Below the pieces are notes generated by a model, which saw only the letters and a list, made by a program, of their open reading frames with translations, did no database searches and was not told the origin of the DNA. The translations under genes and the position numbers were made by a program. From JACMQX01 sp040385105 (lineage in GTDB: Bacteria > Pseudomonadota > Gammaproteobacteria > Burkholderiales > Burkholderiaceae_C): a stretch of 64,000 bases of DNA. Of this stretch, positions 9,211-18,023 are shown piece by piece (the first letter of the stretch is position 1; each line of letters opens with the position of its first letter). The DNA lies in the NCBI GenBank assembly GCA_040385105.1, contig JAZKHY010000005.1, positions 9,822 through 73,821 on the forward strand. Direction: 5' to 3'.

Positions 9211-10191
9211 ATGATTCCCTTCTCGGTACTCGACCTGTCACCGGTCAAAGAGGGCAGCGACGCCGCCCAGTCCTTCCGCCATACCCTGGATCTCGCGCAG
9301 CACGCCGAACGGTGGGGCTTCCAGCGCTACTGGCTGGCTGAACACCACGGCATGCCCGGCATTGCCAGCGCCGCCACATCAGTGCTGATCGGGCATGTCG
9401 CCGGCGGCACGTCCACCATTCGTGTCGGTGCCGGCGGCATCATGCTGCCCAACCATTCACCGCTGGTGATTGCCGAGCAGTTCGGCACGCTGGAGGCGCT
9501 CTACCCCGGCCGCATCGACCTGGGCCTGGGGCGTGCGCCCGGCTCCGACCAGGCCACGGCGCGCGCCATGCGGCGCAACCTGTCGTCCGACCCGGATGAG
9601 TTCCCGCGTGATGTGGTCGAGCTGATGGACTTCATGTCCGACGAGCCGCGCCAGCATGTGCGGGCGGTGCCGGGCATCGGCGCCAAGGTGCCGGTGTGGA
9701 TTCTCGGCTCCAGCCTGTTCGGCGCGCAGCTGGCGGCCATGCTGGGCCTGCCGTTTGCCTTTGCCTCGCACTTCGCGCCCCAGCAGATGATGCAGGCCAT
9801 CGAGGTCTACCGCGCAGGCTTCAAGCCTTCCGCCCAGCAGCACAAGCCGCATGTGATGCTGGGGTTCAACGTGTTCGCGGCTGATTCGGACGACGATGCG
9901 CACTTCCTCGCCAGTTCGTGGCAGCAATCGTTTGTGAACCTGCGCAGCGGCCGCCCCGGCAGGCTGCCGCCGCCCGTGGCCAACTACCGGGAGCAGGCAG
10001 GGCCGCAGGCCCAGGCACTGCTGGACACCGTGCTGTCCTGTGCGGCCATCGGCTCGCCGCCCGCCGTGCGCGCCCAGGTCGAGGCCTTCATTGCACGCAC
10101 CGGCGCAGACGAGCTGATGATCACGTCCAACATGTTCGAGCACAAGGCGCGGCTGCGCTCCTACGAGATCGTGTCGGGGTTGATGGGGTAA
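9211..10191 (+). CDS. LLM-class flavin-dependent oxidoreductase (luciferase-like, MsnO8 type)
   Basis: A 326-residue member of the bacterial luciferase superfamily, predicted to use reduced FMN or F420-like flavin to oxidise an unknown substrate in the cytoplasm. It begins IPFSVLDLSPVKEG and carries the TIM-barrel motifs WLAEHHGMPGIASAAT, VGAGGIMLPNHSPL and RIDLGLGRAPGSD, typical of the alkanal-monooxygenase-like single-chain group. The frame is open far upstream, but the ATG at 9211 gives the standard family N-terminus. No partner flavin reductase is adjacent. Confidence 0.88.
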   Translation: MIPFSVLDLSPVKEGSDAAQSFRHTLDLAQHAERWGFQRYWLAEHHGMPGIASAATSVLIGHVAGGTSTIRVGAGGIMLPNHSPLVIAEQFGTLEALYPGRIDLGLGRAPGSDQATARAMRRNLSSDPDEFPRDVVELMDFMSDEPRQHVRAVPGIGAKVPVWILGSSLFGAQLAAMLGLPFAFASHFAPQQMMQAIEVYRAGFKPSAQQHKPHVMLGFNVFAADSDDDAHFLASSWQQSFVNLRSGRPGRLPPPVANYREQAGPQAQALLDTVLSCAAIGSPPAVRAQVEAFIARTGADELMITSNMFEHKARLRSYEIVSGLMG

Positions 10192-10295
10192 CGCCCCGGA
10201 AACACCCTGGCCGCGTGAATCCCTTGTTCCCGGGATTGGCAAGGGCTGGCGGCGTGCTACAACACGGAGCATATCCTTGATGCCGGAAACACCCG

Positions 10296-11060
10296 ATGAC
10301 ACGCATTGCCCCCTTCCTCGCCGCAGCCGCGTTGATGGTCCTCCTCACACCCGGCGCCGCCCTGGCGCAAAGCTACCAGCCCGGCCAGCGCGTGGAGTGC
10401 GACACCACCGGCTCCGGCAAGTGGTGGGGGCCGGGCGTGATCCAGCCGTTCCAGAAGGGCGACTTCGGCAGCCAGCCCCCTGACGGCAGCTGGTACCGCT
10501 TCAAGGCCGACAGCAACGGCGTCGAATACCCTTGCAAGCCGGCCTTCATGCGGCCCCTGGCTGGTGGTGCGGCTGGCGGCGTGGCTGCTGGTGCGGCGCC
10601 TGCGAAAGCCGAGGCCGCTCCCGCCAGGGCCGCCATGCCGCAGCAGCGGGACGCCGGCACCGCCGGGCTCGACTTCCTCAGCTGCCCCTTCACCCAGAAG
10701 GCCGTCAAGAACGGCGCCAGGCCCGATGTGGAACTGTTCAGGAAGGTCCTGCGCTGCAAGAAGGGGGAAAAAGCCGTGGCGGCAAACGACGAGGGCGCCG
10801 TGCGGGTCGAAGTCGTGGCGCTGCAGGTCGGCACGCCGCGCCCCTGGAGCTACAGGCAGGACCTGGGCAACGGCAAGCAGGACACCGTGGTCTACCCGGT
10901 CAAGGTCTCCTACACCATCAAGACCTACTACCGAGCCGCGACGGAAGTGTCCGAAGGCTGGGTCCGCGTTGCCAACTACTACGTGGACGCATTCGGCGAG
11001 TGGCAGATCGGCTCGGAGGAACCGGTCAGTCCCGGCAGGTTCCAGCGCATCCCGCGGTAA
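10296..11060 (+). CDS. Exported protein of unknown function
   Basis: A 254-residue protein with a signal peptide (ALMVLLTPGAALAQ). The mature N-terminal part (about 25-85) reads like a small Trp-rich domain (GSGKWWGPGVIQPFQKGDF). An Ala-rich linker follows, and then a second globular part with two cysteines (SCPF, LRCKKGEK) and a Tyr-rich stretch. I do not recognise the family. It ends six bases before the aconitase-type gene, so the two may be co-transcribed, though a functional link is not evident. Confidence 0.7.
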   Translation: MTRIAPFLAAAALMVLLTPGAALAQSYQPGQRVECDTTGSGKWWGPGVIQPFQKGDFGSQPPDGSWYRFKADSNGVEYPCKPAFMRPLAGGAAGGVAAGAAPAKAEAAPARAAMPQQRDAGTAGLDFLSCPFTQKAVKNGARPDVELFRKVLRCKKGEKAVAANDEGAVRVEVVALQVGTPRPWSYRQDLGNGKQDTVVYPVKVSYTIKTYYRAATEVSEGWVRVANYYVDAFGEWQIGSEEPVSPGRFQRIPR

Positions 11061-11065
11061 GCCCG

Positions 11066-12997
11066 ATGCTAGCCCATCTGGCCCTGAACGGGCGCATCCT
11101 GTTTCTGCGCGACCCGGACGGCCGGCTGCGCGACGACATTTCAACCGACGAGATCTCGCCCGTACCCATCCTCACCCACTACGACGACAAGCTCGGCCGC
11201 TATCCGTACACCGGCTTCAGGTCGGGCGGCGCGATGCCCATCGGCCCGGGCGCCGTGCGCGAGGGCGGCTACACCGTCACCGTGGCGGGCAAGCGCTACG
11301 GCAAGGGCTCCTCGCGCGAGCACAGCCCTGCCGCTGAAAAGCTCGCCGGCATCCAGCTCGTCATTGCCGAAAGCTTTGAGCGCATCTACCGGCAGAACGC
11401 CGACAACATCGGCCTGTTCACTTCCACAGACTTCGGCCTCATTGAACGCATCCAGCGCGGCGAGGCCATCAGCATCGACGAACTCGTGGCGGGGCGCGAT
11501 GCGCTGGCCGCTGCCATCCTCAAAAGCGGCGGCCTGCTGAAGTTCGGGCAGGCGCACATGCGCGACATCACGGTGAGTCCGGCCATTGCGCCGGAGCGCC
11601 CGCAAACCCTGTTCGAAAAAATCATCGCGCGCCACGCCCTGGCCACGGACCTGACCCCTGCCAACCCCGGCCCCGGCGCGGGCGCCTTTGTGCGGGCCGA
11701 CTGGCGCTTCATCCACGAGTACTACACCGGCATGGCCGCCCACATGCTGCATGCCACCTTCGGCAAGCCGCTGGCGCTCCAGGAGCCGCAATCGATCGTG
11801 GTTTTTGAGGACCACACCTCCTACGTCGCTGAAAGCCCCGCCCATGTGCGCGGCGGCATCGTGCCCAATGTGCTGGCCATGTGCCAGGCCCAGCGCGACT
11901 TTGCGCAGGACTACGGGCTGCGCTTTCACCGCACGCTCACCGATGAAGAAGCCGCGCTGGACGACGGCTCCAATGTGGCCGGAATCTCGCACGCGATGAT
12001 GGCCGAGCACTATGCGCTGCCCGGCCAGGTGGTGGCGGGCACCGACTCGCACACGCCGCACAGCGGTGCGCTGGGCTGCGTGGCCTTTGGTGTGGGCACA
12101 ACCGACATGGCCAATGCCTTCGTCACCGGCGCGGTGCGGCTGACGGTTCCCGAGTCCCTGTGCATCGAGCTGGACGGCCCGCTCGCGCCCGGCATCACAG
12201 CCAAGGACATCGTGCTGCACCTGCTGGCCGGGCCGCGCATCCGCGCCGGCCTGGGCCTGGGCAAGGTCTTCGAATTCACCGGCACGGCCATCGCCGCGCT
12301 GTCCACCGACGAGCGCGCGACGCTGACCAACATGACAGCCGAGCTGGGCGGCCTTACCGGCATCGTCGCGCCTGATGCAGAGACGGCACGCTTCCTGCGC
12401 GAAAGGCGCGGCGTGGACTTCACGCCCGAGCCGTGGATGCGCAGCGACCCGGGCGCCGCCTATGCAGCGACCCTCCGCATCGACTGCGCCACGCTCTCGC
12501 CCATGGTGGCTTCGCCGGGCGACCCCGGCAACGGCCTGCCGCTGGCTTCGCTGGCGCAGGGTGTCAGGGTGGACATGGCGTATGGCGGCTCCTGCACCGC
12601 CGGCAAGCGCGAGGACTTTGACCACTACCATGCGGTGCTGTCCTGGGCGCTGGACCATGGCCTCGCCGTCGCGCCGCATGTGAAGCTCTACCTGCAATAC
12701 GGCACAACCGCCGTGCGCGACTACTGCATCTCGCGCGGCTACGACAAGGTCTTTTCAAGAACCGGGGCCGTCATCCTGCAGCCGTCCTGCGGCGCCTGTG
12801 CCAACTGCGGGCCGGGGTCGTCCAGTGACGCATCACAGGTCACAGTCAGCGCGATCAACCGCAACTTCCCCGGGCGCTCGGGCCCAGGCCAGGTATGGCT
12901 GGCCAGCCCGCCTACGGTCATGGCGAGCGCGCTGGCCGGCGAGCTGATTTCTTTCGCGGCGCTGCAGGCACGCGTCCTCGCCCAAGCTGCTCGCTGA
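11066..12997 (+). CDS. Aconitase-superfamily hydratase, fused with the swivel domain first
   Basis: A 643-residue [4Fe-4S] hydro-lyase in which both parts of a LeuC/LeuD-type isomerase are fused, small part first. The swivel domain (about 1-165) carries GKGSSREHSPAAEKLAG. The catalytic domain starts near residue 185 (TLFEKIIARHALA) and carries the cluster ligands Cys510 (GSCTAGK) and Cys575/Cys578 (PSCGACANCGPG). The substrate is probably a hydroxy di- or tricarboxylic acid but cannot be told from motifs. The ATG at 11066 was chosen because upstream frame translates as low-complexity sequence. The 3' end overlaps the convergent LysR gene by 80 bases. The HMG-CoA-lyase-like and CoA-transferase genes beyond suggest a shared acid-degradation route. 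Confidence 0.88.
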   Translation: MLAHLALNGRILFLRDPDGRLRDDISTDEISPVPILTHYDDKLGRYPYTGFRSGGAMPIGPGAVREGGYTVTVAGKRYGKGSSREHSPAAEKLAGIQLVIAESFERIYRQNADNIGLFTSTDFGLIERIQRGEAISIDELVAGRDALAAAILKSGGLLKFGQAHMRDITVSPAIAPERPQTLFEKIIARHALATDLTPANPGPGAGAFVRADWRFIHEYYTGMAAHMLHATFGKPLALQEPQSIVVFEDHTSYVAESPAHVRGGIVPNVLAMCQAQRDFAQDYGLRFHRTLTDEEAALDDGSNVAGISHAMMAEHYALPGQVVAGTDSHTPHSGALGCVAFGVGTTDMANAFVTGAVRLTVPESLCIELDGPLAPGITAKDIVLHLLAGPRIRAGLGLGKVFEFTGTAIAALSTDERATLTNMTAELGGLTGIVAPDAETARFLRERRGVDFTPEPWMRSDPGAAYAATLRIDCATLSPMVASPGDPGNGLPLASLAQGVRVDMAYGGSCTAGKREDFDHYHAVLSWALDHGLAVAPHVKLYLQYGTTAVRDYCISRGYDKVFSRTGAVILQPSCGACANCGPGSSSDASQVTVSAINRNFPGRSGPGQVWLASPPTVMASALAGELISFAALQARVLAQAAR

Positions 12998-13898
12998 TCA
13001 GGGCGCCCGTCTGGGCAAGCTGGGCCAGCAGCAGCTGCGCGGCGGGCGCGAGCGCCGCCTCGTCGCGGAAGCACAGCGTGAAGCGCCGCTGCGCCCAGGG
13101 CTCGTTCAGCGGTATCACCCGCAGGTTCCAGGTCCTCGCATAGGCCTCGGCGACTTCCACCGGCACCACGCTGACCGCAAGGTTGGCACGCACCACCCGC
13201 AGCGCCGCCTCGAAGTTGGACACGATCACGCGGTAGATCACGGCCTTGCCCACCAGTGCCGCGGCGCGCTGCAGCATGAGCTGCACCGCGCTGGCCACCG
13301 GCAGACTGACATGCGGGTACGCAAGCGTCTGCTCGAAGCGCAGGGCCTCATGCGCTGCCAGCGGATGCGAGGGATGGACGACGATGGCCAGGTGGTCATT
13401 GCGGTAGGGCCGCGACTGCAGCTCGCCCAGGTCCGCCGCGTCCCAGCAGATGCCCAGCGAGGCGCTGCCCTCGCGGATGCCGCGCACCACCTCCGAACTG
13501 AGCCGCTCCTCGATGTCCACCTGGATGTCCTGGTGGGCCGGGTTCTTGAGGAAGGCGGCCACATCGTCGGCCAGCGACTCGGCCATGACCGATGCCGTGG
13601 CCAGCACCCGCACCTGCCCCTTGAGGCCGGAGGCATAGCCCGCCATGTCGCGCTCGATGCGCGAGGCGCTGGCCAGCATCGAACGCGCATGCTCCAGCAG
13701 CGTCTCGCCGGCCGCCGTCGGCTCCACACCGCGGCGCCTGCGCACCAGCAGCTGCGCGCCCACCGTGTCCTCCAGCTGGGCCAGCCGCTTGCTGATGGCC
13801 GAGCCGACGATGCTGGCCTGCTCGCCCGCGCGCGCGATGTTGCGGGTCTCGCACACCGTCACGAACAGGCGCAGGCTGGTCAGGTCAAGCTCGCGCAT
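12918..13898 (-). CDS. LysR-family transcriptional regulator
   Basis: A 326-residue LysR regulator. The winged helix-turn-helix is at about 5-65 (LRLFVTVCETRNIARAGEQA, SAISKRLAQLEDTVGAQLL) and a substrate-binding domain spans about 90-295. An Arg/Lys-rich tail (RKKSARRPARSP) is unusual. It is read divergently from the HMG-CoA-lyase-like gene across a 168-bp region with two ATTC/GAAT inverted repeats, so it probably controls that operon and itself. Its last 80 bases overlap the aconitase-type gene tail to tail. Confidence 0.92.
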   Translation of the reverse strand: MRELDLTSLRLFVTVCETRNIARAGEQASIVGSAISKRLAQLEDTVGAQLLVRRRRGVEPTAAGETLLEHARSMLASASRIERDMAGYASGLKGQVRVLATASVMAESLADDVAAFLKNPAHQDIQVDIEERLSSEVVRGIREGSASLGICWDAADLGELQSRPYRNDHLAIVVHPSHPLAAHEALRFEQTLAYPHVSLPVASAVQLMLQRAAALVGKAVIYRVIVSNFEAALRVVRANLAVSVVPVEVAEAYARTWNLRVIPLNEPWAQRRFTLCFRDEAALAPAAQLLLAQLAQTGALISEQLGRGRVPAAPRKKSARRPARSP

Positions 13899-13940
13899 GA
13901 GGCAACTCCGGTCGTTTCATCGGGCATGGCAATATCAGAC

Positions 13941-13996
13941 ATTCCATTTCGGAATCGTACCGCTTCCAAAATGTGTTTTCTGATTCAATCCGGAAT
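13941..13996. promoter_or_regulatory. Paired ATTC/GAAT inverted repeats, candidate LysR sites
   Basis: Two similar dyads lie in the LysR/lyase divergent region: ATTCCATTTCGGAAT at 13941-13955 and ATTCAATCCGGAAT at 13983-13996. They begin 42 bp apart, close to four helical turns. Spaced repeated dyads are typical of recognition and activation sites for LysR tetramers. Binding is inferred from layout only. Confidence 0.4.
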
Positions 13997-14066
13997 ATTT
14001 AAACTACACCGGCCTGAACGCATTTCCCAAGCGCCCCATGCGCCGTTCCAACGCGGAGACAAAGCT

Positions 14067-15020
14067 GTGCCCGAACTGAATTCCCCCGCCCTGCCCCGCA
14101 GCGCGACCATCCGCGAGGTTGGCCTGCGCGATGGCCTGCAGAGCATCGCCACCATTCTTCCCACGGAGAACAAGAAAGCCTGGATCAGCGCGGCCCATGC
14201 CGCCGGCCAGCGCGAGGTCGAAGTCGGCTCGTTTGTGCCGGCCCGCCTGCTGCCGCAACTGGCCGACACGGCGGAGCTGGTCGCCTTTGCCAAGGCCCTG
14301 CCCGGCCTGTTCGTCTCGGTGCTCGTGCCCAACCTCAAGGGCGCCCAGGCCGCGATCGCCAGCGGCGCCGACCTGATGGTCGTGCCCCTGTCCGCCAGCC
14401 ATGCGCACAGCCTGGCCAACCTGCGCAAGACGCCGGACGAGGTGGTGGACATGGTGGCCGCCATCCGCGCCGAGCGCGATGCCTCGGGCTCGAAGATGAT
14501 TCTTGAGGGCGGCGTGGGTACGGCCTTTGGCTGCACGCTGCAGGGCCGCGTCGAGGTTCCGGAAGTGCTGCGCCTGATGCAGGCCCTGCTGGACGCCGGC
14601 TGTGACCGCGTGAGCCTGGCCGACACCGTAGGCTATGCCGACCCGGCCATGGTCGCCACGCTGTTCGAACAGGCCAGGAAGATTGCCGGTCAAAAGCTCT
14701 GGTGCGGCCACTTCCACGACACGCGCGGCCTCGGCCTTGCCAATGTGCTGGCCGCCATGCAGACCGGCGTGACACGCTTTGACGCCTGCCTGGCCGGCAT
14801 CGGCGGCTGCCCGCATGCGCCGGGCGCCAGCGGCAACGTCACCACCGAAGACCTGGCCTTCATGCTCGAGAGCATGGGTGTGCGGACGGGGCTGGACATC
14901 GGCGCGCTGCTGGCACTGCGCCGGCAGGTGGCGGGCTGGCTCGCGGGCGAGGAACTGCACGGCACGCTATGGCGCGCGGGTCTTCCCAAAACCTTCTCGC
15001 CGGTACTGGAGGCTGCATGA
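14067..15020 (+). CDS. HMG-CoA-lyase-family enzyme (hydroxymethylglutaryl-CoA lyase-like)
   Basis: A 317-residue DRE-TIM-type lyase predicted to split a 3-hydroxyacyl-CoA, releasing acetyl-CoA or a similar fragment. The family motifs are REVGLRDGLQ (metal-binding Asp), GHFHDTRGLGLANV (metal-binding His pair) and GIGGCPHAPGASGNVTTED, which contains the catalytic Cys of HMG-CoA lyases. I chose the GTG at 14067, six bases after GGAGAC; the frame is open much further upstream but runs antisense to LysR. The next gene, a CoA-transferase, overlaps its stop, so acid activation and cleavage are translationally coupled. Related enzymes cleave citramalyl-CoA, so the exact substrate is open. Confidence 0.9.
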   Translation: MPELNSPALPRSATIREVGLRDGLQSIATILPTENKKAWISAAHAAGQREVEVGSFVPARLLPQLADTAELVAFAKALPGLFVSVLVPNLKGAQAAIASGADLMVVPLSASHAHSLANLRKTPDEVVDMVAAIRAERDASGSKMILEGGVGTAFGCTLQGRVEVPEVLRLMQALLDAGCDRVSLADTVGYADPAMVATLFEQARKIAGQKLWCGHFHDTRGLGLANVLAAMQTGVTRFDACLAGIGGCPHAPGASGNVTTEDLAFMLESMGVRTGLDIGALLALRRQVAGWLAGEELHGTLWRAGLPKTFSPVLEAA

Positions 15021-16231
15021 TGACCGCCGCGAGCAATATCCCGAAAAACCGCCTGCCCCTGGAAGGGCTGCGCGTCGTCGAGTTCACCCACATGGTCATG
15101 GGCCCCACCTGCGGCATGGTGCTGGCCGACATGGGCGCCGAGGTCATCAAGGTCGAGCCCATCGACGGCGACCGCACCCGGCACCTGCTGGGCGCGGGCG
15201 CAGGCTTCTTCCCGATGTTCAACCGCAACAAGAAGAGCATTGCGCTGGACCTGCGCAACCCCGAAGGCGCCGAGGTAGCCCGCAAGCTGTGCGCGGGAGC
15301 CGACGTGGTGGCCGAGAACTTCCGTCCCGGCACGATGCGCAAGTACGGCCTGGACTATGCCTCGCTCCGCGAGAAGAACGAGCGCCTGATCTACATCAGC
15401 CTCAAGGGCTTCCTGCCCGGCCCCTACGAGCACCGCACGGCGCTCGACGAGGTCGTCCAGATGATGGGCGGCCTGGCCTACATGACCGGCCGCCCCGGCG
15501 ACCCGCTGCGCGCAGGCACCAGCGTCAACGACATCATGGGCGGCATGTTCGGTGCCATTGGTGCCATGGGCGCGCTGATCCAGCGCGGCATCACCGGCAA
15601 AGGCCAGGAGGTGCAGAGCGCGCTGTTCGAGAACAATGTGTTCCTTGTCGGCCAGCACATGCTGCAGTACGCCATCACCGGCCAGGCCGCCTCGCCCATG
15701 CCCGACCGCATCTCGGCCTGGGCGCTGTACGACGTGTTCACCGTGAAGGACGGCGAGCAGATCTTCCTGGCGGCCGTGAGCGACTCGCAGTGGGTCACCT
15801 TCTGCGACGCCTTCGGCTTTGCCGACCTGAAGGCCGACCCGGCGCTGGCCACCAACAACCAGCGGGTGATGGCACGGCCCACGCTGATGCCGGTGCTGCG
15901 GGACAGGCTGGCCGGCTTCAGCGCTGCCGAACTCTCCGCCGTGTTCGAGGCCAGGGGCCTGCCCTTTGCGCCCATCGTGCGGCCGGAGGACCTGTTTGAC
16001 GACCCGCACCTCAAGGCCACCGGCGGCCTGGCGGACATCCGCCTGCCCGATGGCGGGCGCGCCGGCGAGACGGCGCAGACGACCCTGCTTCCCCTGATGC
16101 TGGACAACCAGCGCCTGGGCGTGCGCAGCGACCCGCCGGCCATGGGGGAACACACCGAGGCGCTGCTGGAGGGCCTCGGCTACAGTAGCGGTCAGATCAA
16201 GGCGTTGCACGCCTGCGCCGCCATCGCCTGA
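15017..16231 (+). CDS. CaiB/BaiF family (class III) CoA-transferase
   Basis: A protein of about 404 residues that moves CoA from a donor such as succinyl-CoA to an acid. Family features are the N-terminal GLRVVEFTHMVMGPTCGMVLADMGAEVIKVE, read here in pieces (RVVEFTHMVMGPTCG, MGAEVIKVEP), and the catalytic aspartate Asp172 in SVNDIMGGMFGAIG. Two adjacent ATGs (15017 and 15020) follow GGAGG at 15008-15012; the first overlaps the lyase stop, the second has better spacing. With the lyase upstream it would convert a free acid to its CoA ester, which the lyase then cleaves. A Bug binding protein follows. Confidence 0.92.
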   Translation: MMTAASNIPKNRLPLEGLRVVEFTHMVMGPTCGMVLADMGAEVIKVEPIDGDRTRHLLGAGAGFFPMFNRNKKSIALDLRNPEGAEVARKLCAGADVVAENFRPGTMRKYGLDYASLREKNERLIYISLKGFLPGPYEHRTALDEVVQMMGGLAYMTGRPGDPLRAGTSVNDIMGGMFGAIGAMGALIQRGITGKGQEVQSALFENNVFLVGQHMLQYAITGQAASPMPDRISAWALYDVFTVKDGEQIFLAAVSDSQWVTFCDAFGFADLKADPALATNNQRVMARPTLMPVLRDRLAGFSAAELSAVFEARGLPFAPIVRPEDLFDDPHLKATGGLADIRLPDGGRAGETAQTTLLPLMLDNQRLGVRSDPPAMGEHTEALLEGLGYSSGQIKALHACAAIA

Positions 16232-16316
16232 GCGTACCGGCCCGCAGGCATCCGCCCGCAACCGCACACATACCGCAAACATTCCTGTTTACCCAAGACT
16301 CACCAAGGAGACACCC

Positions 16317-17294
16317 ATGACCCATTCAACCCGCCTTTCCCGCCGCACGCTCGTTGCGGCCGCTCTGGCCGCAGGCCTCGCCCCCCTGGGCGCGCATGCC
16401 CAGTCCGGCACCGTCAAGTTCATCCTGCCCAACGCGACGGGCTCCGGCGTGGATGCCATCACCCGCGCCGCGCAGCCTGCGCTGGCCAAGGCACTCAATG
16501 CATCCGTCGTGGTGGACAACCAGGCAGGCGCCGGCGGCGTTGTCGGCCTGCAGGCACTGGCCCGCTCCCCGGCAGACGGCAGCACCCTGTCTGTCGTCTC
16601 CAACAATGTGGTGATCTTCCCGAGTGTGCTCAAGTCGCTGCCGTTCGACATGCCCGGCGACTTCACGCCAATCGCCATCGTCGGCTCCACGCCAATGGTG
16701 CTGGTGGTCAACCCGGCCAAGGTGCCGGCCACCAACAGCAAGGAGTTCGTCGCCTACCTGAAGTCGAAGCCGGGCGCGCTGAACTTCGCCTCGGGCGGCA
16801 ACGGCACCATCCTGCACCTGGCCAGCGAGATGTTCCTGGAGGAGTCCGGCACCAAGGCCAAGCACATCCCCTACAAGGGCGTGGGCCCGATGGTCACCGA
16901 CCTGATCGGCGGGCAGGTGGACTTCGGCACTGCCGCCCTGCCCAGCGTGCAGCAGCACATCAAGAGCGGCGCGCTGCGCGCCATCGGCGTGCTCACCCCG
17001 CAACGTGTGGCCGCCGCGCCGGAGATCCCGACCTTTGCCGAACAGGGCCTGCCTACCTACGTCATGGAAGCCTGGTTCGCCGTGATCGGCCCCAAGAACC
17101 TGCCGCCGGCCCAGGTGAAGAAGGCGCACGACGCGCTGGTGGCGGCCTTTGCCGACCCGGCGGTCAAGGAGACCATGGCCAAGCAGGGCAACACCATCAA
17201 CATCACCAGCACCGAGCAGGCGCAAGCCGCGTTCAAGAGCGAACTGGCCAAATACGCGGCGCTGGTCAAAAAGGCCGGTATCGAACCGCAGTAA
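16317..17294 (+). CDS. Bug-family (tripartite tricarboxylate transporter) substrate-binding protein
   Basis: A 325-residue periplasmic binding protein of the Bug/TctC family. It has a signal peptide with a Tat-like start (RLSRRTLVAAALAAGLAPLGAHAQ) and the family landmarks PNATGSGVDAITRA, VDNQAGAGGVVG and IPYKGVGPMVTDLIGGQVD. AAGGAGACACCC precedes the ATG. Bug proteins bind carboxylates or amides; no TctA/TctB membrane genes lie nearby, so it must use a distant transporter or act in signalling. Its place after the CoA-transferase suggests it captures the acid used by this operon. Confidence 0.92.
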   Translation: MTHSTRLSRRTLVAAALAAGLAPLGAHAQSGTVKFILPNATGSGVDAITRAAQPALAKALNASVVVDNQAGAGGVVGLQALARSPADGSTLSVVSNNVVIFPSVLKSLPFDMPGDFTPIAIVGSTPMVLVVNPAKVPATNSKEFVAYLKSKPGALNFASGGNGTILHLASEMFLEESGTKAKHIPYKGVGPMVTDLIGGQVDFGTAALPSVQQHIKSGALRAIGVLTPQRVAAAPEIPTFAEQGLPTYVMEAWFAVIGPKNLPPAQVKKAHDALVAAFADPAVKETMAKQGNTINITSTEQAQAAFKSELAKYAALVKKAGIEPQ

Positions 17295-17309
17295 AGGACG
17301 CGGCCCGGC

Positions 17310-17942
17310 TTAGAGTTTGGGGATGCGAAGGGTTTTGCTGATCATCAGGCTGCCTGAGAGCACGAACAGCAAGGCCAGGGGGTGCAGGGTCCAGGGGCCC
17401 AGCGCAAAAGCGCCGCCCCAAAGCGCGTCACCCACGCGGCTGTTCCAGGCTGCGGCTGCGAGCACGGCTGTGAGCAGGACGCTGGTAGGGATCGGCGTGC
17501 CTTCAAAGTACTTGACCTTGTCACCGTCGCCGGTGAGCGATTCGGCAGTCACGTTGTAGCGGGCCAGCCGGCTCACGCCGCAGCACACGAAGAAGATCAG
17601 CGCGGCCACGTCCCAGCCGCCGCGCATGCCTGCGGCAAAGGCCAGTGTGGCGGGCGCCACGCCAAAGGAAATGACATCGGCCAGCGAGTCAAGCTCGCGG
17701 CCCAATGCGGAATGCTCATGCCGGGCCCGCGCGATGCGGCCGTCCAGCACGTCAAAGATGAAGGCGGCGGGCGCCATGGCTGCGGCCCACATGAAGTGCG
17801 ACAGATCGCCCTCCACCGCAAACAGCATGGCCAGAAATACGCCAGCTACGCCGCAGGCCGCATTGCCCAGCGTGAAAAAGTCTGCGATGTGGAATTCGCG
17901 CAGCATCGTGAAATGCCGGCGGCGGGGGATTGTGTGATCCAT
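17310..17942 (-). CDS. CDP-alcohol phosphatidyltransferase (PssA-like)
   Basis: A 210-residue integral membrane enzyme with the CDP-alcohol phosphotransferase signature D-G-x2-A-R-x8-G-x3-D-x3-D, seen as DGRIARARHEHSALGRELDSLAD in two parts (DGRIARARHEHSALG, RELDSLAD). The start HIADFFTLGNAACG and the ARYNVTAES segment are typical of CDP-diacylglycerol-serine O-phosphatidyltransferase, which would supply the substrate for Psd at 7630. Five or six hydrophobic segments are visible. ATG at 17906 is an alternative start. It converges on the Bug gene with only 15 bases between stops. Confidence 0.85.
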   Translation of the reverse strand: MDHTIPRRRHFTMLREFHIADFFTLGNAACGVAGVFLAMLFAVEGDLSHFMWAAAMAPAAFIFDVLDGRIARARHEHSALGRELDSLADVISFGVAPATLAFAAGMRGGWDVAALIFFVCCGVSRLARYNVTAESLTGDGDKVKYFEGTPIPTSVLLTAVLAAAAWNSRVGDALWGGAFALGPWTLHPLALLFVLSGSLMISKTLRIPKL

Positions 17943-17999
17943 GGCTGTACCTCGTGAGTGAACCTTGCGGTCACTATAGGCCAGCCCGGCAATTCCCCC

Positions 18000-18017
18000 T
18001 GTAGGAAGGGACCTCGA
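18000..18017. promoter_or_regulatory. Imperfect TGTAGG-N6-CCTCGA box
   Basis: A weak relative of the 18-bp box at 21843-21860, with four of six bases matching in the right half. It is intergenic, about 58 bp upstream of the PssA-like start at 17942. Listed mainly because all three copies in the window fall between genes. Confidence 0.18.
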
Positions 18018-18023
18018 AGGCGT

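Noticed and set aside
10532..11065. Upstream extension of the aconitase-type gene
   Set aside because: It overlaps the exported-protein gene in another frame and translates as low-complexity sequence; family similarity begins at the ATG 11066.
14690..16282. 530-codon minus-strand frame
   Set aside because: Antisense to the lyase and CoA-transferase genes, both with clear family motifs.
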